Of a stretch of 64,000 bases of DNA, positions 59,768 to 64,000 are shown piece by piece. The stretch is from positions 1-64,000 of the forward strand of contig JBBSEF010000005.1 in assembly GCA_038240015.1 (NCBI GenBank). The letters run 5' to 3'. This stretch comes from CAHJXF01 sp038240015. GTDB taxonomy: Bacteria > Pseudomonadota > Gammaproteobacteria > Burkholderiales > Burkholderiaceae_D. Every line of letters begins with the position of its first letter. The stretch's first letter is position 1. The position numbers and the translations under genes are program-made. The notes under the pieces were generated by a model that saw only the letters and a list, made by a program, of their open reading frames with translations, did no database searches and had not been told where the DNA came from.

Positions 59768-62700
59768 ATGAACGCGCCTGTCTCGCCCCATCACCTGACG
59801 CCCGAGTTGCACGAAGCGCTCGGCCGCGTCACGCTCGACGACAAATACACCCTCGCGAAGGGCCGTGCCTACATGAACGGCACGCAGGCGCTGGTGCGTC
59901 TGTTGATGCTTCAGCACGAGCGCGACTTGCGAGCGGGTCTCAACACTGCGGGCTTCGTATCGGGTTATCGCGGCTCGCCGCTGGGTGCGGTCGATCAGAC
60001 GCTGTGGAAAGCGAAGAAACATCTCGAGCAGCACCACATCGCGTTTCAACCGGGGCTGAACGAAGACCTCGCAGCGACCTCGGTGTGGGGCTCGCAGCAA
60101 GTCAACCTGTCGCCGCAAGCGAAGTACGACGGCGTCTTCGGCATGTGGTACGGCAAGGGGCCTGGAGTCGATCGAAGCGGCGACGTGTTCAAGCATGCGA
60201 ACGCAGCGGGCACGTCGAAGCATGGCGGCGTGCTGGTCCTCGCGGGTGACGATCACTCGGCGAAGTCCTCGACCTTGCCGCATCAGTCCGATCACATCCT
60301 GAAAGCCTGCGGCATTCCGGTGTTCTTCCCCGCGACCGTGCAGGAGTATCTCGACCTCGGCCTGCATGCGTATGCGATGAGCCGCTACTCGGGCTTGTGG
60401 ACCGGCTTCAAGGTCGTCACCGATGTCGTCGAAGCATCGGCGTCGGTGATCGTCGATCCCGATCGCGTCGAGATCGTGCTGCCCGAAGATTTCATGGTAC
60501 CGCCCGGAGGCCTCAACATCCGCTGGCCCGACTCGCCGCTCGAGCAGGAAGCGCGGTTGATGGATTTCAAGTGGTACGCGGCGCTCGCCTACGTGCGCGC
60601 CAACAAGCTCAACTACACCGTGTGGGATTCGCCGCGTGCGCGCTTCGGCATCATGGCGAGCGGCAAGGCTTATCTCGACACACGTCAGGCCTTGATGGAT
60701 CTGGGTCTGGGTGAAGCCGAATGCGCACAACTCGGCATTCGTCTCTTCAAAGTCGGCGTGGTGTGGCCGCTCGACGCGTATCACGTGCGCGAGTTCGCGA
60801 CCGGGCTGCAGGAGATTCTGGTCGTCGAGGAAAAGCGCCAGATCATCGAGTATCAACTGAAGGAAGAGCTCTACAACTTCAGCGAGCATGCGCGGCCGCG
60901 CGTGTTCGGCAAGTTCGACGACAAGGAAGGCGGCGAGTGGGCGATCCCGCAAGGCAATTGGTTGCTGCCTGCGAAGTACGAGCTGTCGCCCGCGTCGATC
61001 GCGAAGGCGATCGCGAGTCGCTTCTCCAACTTCGAGTTACCGAACGATGTGCGCGCGCGCATCGATGCTCGTCTTGCGATCATCGATGCGAAAGAAAAGG
61101 CGCTGGCGAAGCCGCGAGTCATCACGGAACGCAAACCTTTCTTCTGTTCGGGTTGCCCGCACAACACGTCGACGCGCGTACCCGAAGGCTCGCGCGCGGT
61201 CGCGGGTATCGGCTGCCATTACATGACGGTGTGGATGCCCGATCGCCGCACCGAGACCTTCACGCAGATGGGCGGCGAAGGCACGCCGTGGATCGGCCAG
61301 GCGCCGTTCACCAACGAGAAGCACATCTTCGCGAATCTCGGCGACGGCACTTACTTCCACTCGGGCGTCCTCGCGATTCGCGCATCGATCGCGGCCAAGG
61401 TCAACATCACGTACAAGATTCTGTTCAACGACGCGGTGGCCATGACGGGTGGGCAGGCTACCGACGGGTCGCTGACGGTGCCGCAGATCACGCGCCAGAT
61501 GGCGGCCGAAGGCGCGAAGAAAATCATCGTCGTCACCGACGAGCCGGAGAAGTACGACGGCCACTGGAACCCGAACCGTGTCGTGCAGAACGAGGAAGGT
61601 TCGGCCGCGATCGCCACCGGCAAGAAGTCGAAGTCGCTCGGCCCGATGCACGACCATCATCTTGCGCACGGCGTATCGGTGCATCACCGCGACGAGCTCG
61701 ACAAGTTGCAGCGCGAACTGCGCGAAGTCGAGGGCGTATCCATCCTGATCTACGACCAGACCTGTGCGAGCGAGAAGCGTCGCCGCAGGAAAAAAATCGT
61801 CGACGGCAGGCCGCTCTTTCCCGATCCGGCCAAACGCGTGTTCATCAACGACCTCGTATGCGAAGGCTGCGGCGACTGCTCGGTGCAATCGAACTGTCTA
61901 TCGGTCGAGCCGCTCGAGACCGAGTTCGGCAGGAAGCGCGTGATCAATCAGTCGTCGTGCAACAAGGACTATTCGTGCGTGAAGGGTTTCTGCCCGAGCT
62001 TCGTGACGGTCGAAGGTGGCCGCGTGAAGAAGGGCAAGGGCGGCGCAACGGGCAATTCGGCAGCGGGCGCCGAAGTCGATCGATTGTTCGACTTGCCTCA
62101 GCCCACCATCCCGCAAGTCACGGCGCCTTACGGCATCCTCGTGATGGGCGTAGGCGGCACCGGGGTCGTGACGATCGGCCAGTTGCTCGGCATGGCGGGC
62201 CATCTCGAAGGCAAGGGCGTGTCGGTCCTCGACATGGCGGGCCTCGCGCAGAAGGGTGGCGAGGTCGCCTCGCACGTGCAGATCGCGGCAACGCCCGAAA
62301 GACTGCAAGCCACACGCATCGCAACCGGCGAAGCCGATCTGGTTCTCGGCTGCGACATCATCGTCACCGGCAACACCGAAGCGCTGTCGAAGATGCAGGC
62401 CGGCAAGACACGCGCGATCGTCAACACCGCCGACATTCCGACCGCCGAGTTCGTACGCGATCCCGACTGGAAATTTCCGGGCTCCGATCTCGCCGGCGAG
62501 ATCCGTTCTGCGGTCGGTTCCGATCGCAGCGACAGTGACAGCGAGGACCGCTGCAACTTCATCGATGCCAATCGCCTCACCGTCGCGCTGCTCGGCGATG
62601 CGCTCTACACCAATCCGTTCATGCTCGGCTATGCGTGGCAGAAGGGCTGGATTCCTCTCACGCATGAAGCGCTCGAGCGCGCGATCGAACTCAATGCGGT

Positions 62701-63532
62701 GCAGGTCGAGACCAACAAGAAGGCTTTCCTGTGGGGTCGTCGCGCCGCGCACGATCGCGAAGCGGTCGAGAGAGTGGCCTTCCCGGCCGAGGTCGTCGAG
62801 TTGAAGCGCGAAGGCTCGAAGAAGATGTCGGGCAGCCTCGACGAAATGATCAAGCGTCGCGCCGAGTTCTTGATCGGGTACCAGGACCAGGCCTATGCGG
62901 AGCGGTACATGGCGCTGGTCGACAAGGTGCGCGGTGCGGAGATGCGACTCGCGGGCGCCTCGTCGAAGGCCGAGATGCCGTCGCCGATGCCGTTCACTGC
63001 GGCGGTCGCGCGCTATTACTTCAAGCTGCTCGCCTACAAGGACGAATACGAAGTCGCGCGTCTCTACACCGATCCGTCGTTCATGGAGAAGATCAACGCG
63101 CAGTTCGAGGCCGATGAGAAGAACGGTCCGATCACGCTCAGGTTCCATCTCGCGCCACCGATGTTCTCGAAGCGCGACGACAAGGGTCATCTGATCAAGA
63201 AGCAGTTCGGGCCGTGGATGATGAAGGGCTTCAATCTGCTCGCGAAGATGAAGGGCTTGCGCGGCACGGCGTTCGACGTGTTCGGTCGCACCGAAGAGCG
63301 CAAGGCCGAACGCGCATTGATCGCCGAGTACGAGGCGACCGTCGCGATGATGCTGGCCAAGCTCGACGCTACCAATCTCGATGCGGCAGTCGCGGTTGCC
63401 AGCGTGCCTGAAGAAATTCGCGGTTACGGCCACGTCAAGGAAGCCAACATGATCAAGGCCGCCGCGACTCGCGAGCAATTGATTTCGGCATTCAAGGCGC
63501 CGGTCAAGGAGTTGAACCGCGCGCGCGCCTGA
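59768..63532 (+). CDS. Fused indolepyruvate ferredoxin oxidoreductase-type enzyme
   Basis: The 1254-aa protein decarboxylates an aryl or branched 2-oxoacid to an acyl-CoA with ferredoxin as acceptor. Order of parts: an N-terminal pyrimidine-binding region with SGYRGSPLGAVD; the TPP-binding part with ERKPFFCSGCPHNT and GEGTPWIGQAPF; a 4Fe-4S region with VCEGCGDCSVQSNC plus CSCVKGFCP-like residues; and from about residue 780 the gamma (IorB-like) domain with GVGGTGVVTIGQ. In bacteria this long fused form is oxygen tolerant, as I recall. GAGG before the ATG supports the start. It is likely a monocistronic gene. A Ser/Asp-rich loop occurs at about residue 920. Confidence 0.92.
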   Translation: MNAPVSPHHLTPELHEALGRVTLDDKYTLAKGRAYMNGTQALVRLLMLQHERDLRAGLNTAGFVSGYRGSPLGAVDQTLWKAKKHLEQHHIAFQPGLNEDLAATSVWGSQQVNLSPQAKYDGVFGMWYGKGPGVDRSGDVFKHANAAGTSKHGGVLVLAGDDHSAKSSTLPHQSDHILKACGIPVFFPATVQEYLDLGLHAYAMSRYSGLWTGFKVVTDVVEASASVIVDPDRVEIVLPEDFMVPPGGLNIRWPDSPLEQEARLMDFKWYAALAYVRANKLNYTVWDSPRARFGIMASGKAYLDTRQALMDLGLGEAECAQLGIRLFKVGVVWPLDAYHVREFATGLQEILVVEEKRQIIEYQLKEELYNFSEHARPRVFGKFDDKEGGEWAIPQGNWLLPAKYELSPASIAKAIASRFSNFELPNDVRARIDARLAIIDAKEKALAKPRVITERKPFFCSGCPHNTSTRVPEGSRAVAGIGCHYMTVWMPDRRTETFTQMGGEGTPWIGQAPFTNEKHIFANLGDGTYFHSGVLAIRASIAAKVNITYKILFNDAVAMTGGQATDGSLTVPQITRQMAAEGAKKIIVVTDEPEKYDGHWNPNRVVQNEEGSAAIATGKKSKSLGPMHDHHLAHGVSVHHRDELDKLQRELREVEGVSILIYDQTCASEKRRRRKKIVDGRPLFPDPAKRVFINDLVCEGCGDCSVQSNCLSVEPLETEFGRKRVINQSSCNKDYSCVKGFCPSFVTVEGGRVKKGKGGATGNSAAGAEVDRLFDLPQPTIPQVTAPYGILVMGVGGTGVVTIGQLLGMAGHLEGKGVSVLDMAGLAQKGGEVASHVQIAATPERLQATRIATGEADLVLGCDIIVTGNTEALSKMQAGKTRAIVNTADIPTAEFVRDPDWKFPGSDLAGEIRSAVGSDRSDSDSEDRCNFIDANRLTVALLGDALYTNPFMLGYAWQKGWIPLTHEALERAIELNAVQVETNKKAFLWGRRAAHDREAVERVAFPAEVVELKREGSKKMSGSLDEMIKRRAEFLIGYQDQAYAERYMALVDKVRGAEMRLAGASSKAEMPSPMPFTAAVARYYFKLLAYKDEYEVARLYTDPSFMEKINAQFEADEKNGPITLRFHLAPPMFSKRDDKGHLIKKQFGPWMMKGFNLLAKMKGLRGTAFDVFGRTEERKAERALIAEYEATVAMMLAKLDATNLDAAVAVASVPEEIRGYGHVKEANMIKAAATREQLISAFKAPVKELNRARA

Positions 63533-63544
63533 ATCGAGCGCGGT

Positions 63545-64000
63545 TCAGCTGATCGCCTCGATCTTCTCGAGCGTCATCTCGATGGTGCTGCCATTCGGTT
63601 CGGTGTAAAGCACGCGCGCCGGATAGCCGCCGTCGAGATGCGCGATCCAGATATCGATCGTCTTGTCGTTCGAACCGAGCTTGGGTACGCGCCGCAAGTG
63701 GGCCGTCATCAGTGGCCCGATACCGACTTCGATCGTCTCGATCCCCTGCGTGTCGAACACCCAGGTCTCGAGCTCGCCCCGCACTCCCGCGACCGGAATG
63801 TCGATGTGGCCTCCCATCGTGGCAAGGTTCGGGTTCACGCGCAGCAATGCGCCGATCTGGAACAAGACTGACAGGCGATCCTGCGCGCCCGGCAACAGCG
63901 GCGCGATTGCGGACGACGATGAATAGCTGATCGATTGACGCGCATCGCGGTTGAAGTTGGTGGCAACGGTCGATCGTTTGCGCGGTGTCTCGGTGTAGCG
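63545..64000 (-). CDS. DUF3108 protein (partial, N-terminus outside the window)
   Basis: The frame is open from the window edge at 64000 to a TGA at 63545-63547, giving 151 residues of the C-terminal part. It has the DUF3108 features: LLPGAQDRLSVLFQIGALLRVNP, the beta region VETWVFDTQG-like, and the ending VLYTEPNGSTIEMTLEK. DUF3108 proteins are exported beta-barrel-like or LolA-like proteins of unknown function, common in betaproteobacteria. It converges with the oxidoreductase gene, with a 12-bp gap and no clear terminator. Confidence 0.85.
   Translation of the reverse strand, partial: RYTETPRKRSTVATNFNRDARQSISYSSSSAIAPLLPGAQDRLSVLFQIGALLRVNPNLATMGGHIDIPVAGVRGELETWVFDTQGIETIEVGIGPLMTAHLRRVPKLGSNDKTIDIWIAHLDGGYPARVLYTEPNGSTIEMTLEKIEAIS

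Overview
The window is 64 kb of high-GC bacterial chromosome. The gene content suggests a betaproteobacterium, probably Burkholderiales-like: DUF971-ubiE-ubiJ-ubiB in a row, a phoB-phoR pair, a DUF3683 FAD/Fe-S oxidoreductase, a di-haem cytochrome c5 protein, a fused indolepyruvate oxidoreductase and a biotin-independent malonate decarboxylase. Genes are tightly packed with many 1-14 nt overlaps. No rRNA, CRISPR array or intact prophage is visible. Assignments come from reading motifs and recalled families; no database search was run.

Layout. 0-2.5 kb: an aminotransferase tail, an orphan phage/contractile-injection tail-tube gene and an acyl-CoA synthetase. 2.7-6.5 kb: two catalytically complete alkaline phosphatases and a small exported protein behind a Pho box. 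6.6-8.0 kb: a Bcr/CflA-type MFS exporter. 8.1-18.9 kb: one long plus-strand run encoding a HAD hydrolase, maleate isomerase, a TRAP transporter (dctPQM-like) and mdcACDEGBH, so uptake and decarboxylation of malonate-type dicarboxylates. 18.9-23.8 kb: a second alkaline-phosphatase pair in the same order as the first, but with most metal ligands replaced and, in one member, the nucleophile also replaced. It is followed with short gaps or overlaps by an ABC-2 exporter. 24.0-32.5 kb: a divergent membrane/polyamine-type cluster made of a Tat-exported FAD oxidoreductase, a membrane-bound spermidine-synthase-like protein, a NYN RNase-like protein and a membrane protein on the minus strand, and DUF350, SPFH-SHOCT, DUF4178, a 56-aa Gly/Ser-rich membrane protein and SpeD on the plus strand. 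32.5-35.1 kb: PaaG-like isomerase, arylamine N-acetyltransferase and a PHB-depolymerase-like esterase. 35.1-39.1 kb: a probable acquired segment with an IS3-type relic, an MFS gene, a Cys/Met PLP enzyme and a broken metQ, ending at tRNA-Arg(CCG). 39.4-45.2 kb: cytochrome c5, a methyltransferase, an esterase, a CDGSH protein, ilvA and a YqaA-like protein. 45.3-51.3 kb: the giant FAD/Fe-S oxidoreductase and an unrecognised 618-aa protein. 51.4-57.4 kb: phoR, phoB and the ubiquinone genes. 57.5-64 kb: a sodium:solute symporter, a thioredoxin-fold protein, indolepyruvate oxidoreductase and a partial DUF3108 gene.

The most unusual content is the 20.7-23.8 kb pair. These genes keep intact reading frames and the phosphatase fold signature, but have lost the catalytic residues at specific positions, as expected of pseudoenzymes given a new role beside an ABC transporter. 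In one of them the signal peptide is partly encoded by a palindromic intergenic repeat. A related feature is a palindromic repeat that forms about 21 in-frame residues of the DUF4178 protein. Pho boxes are visible before the active phosphatase pair and before phoB, but not before the degenerate pair.
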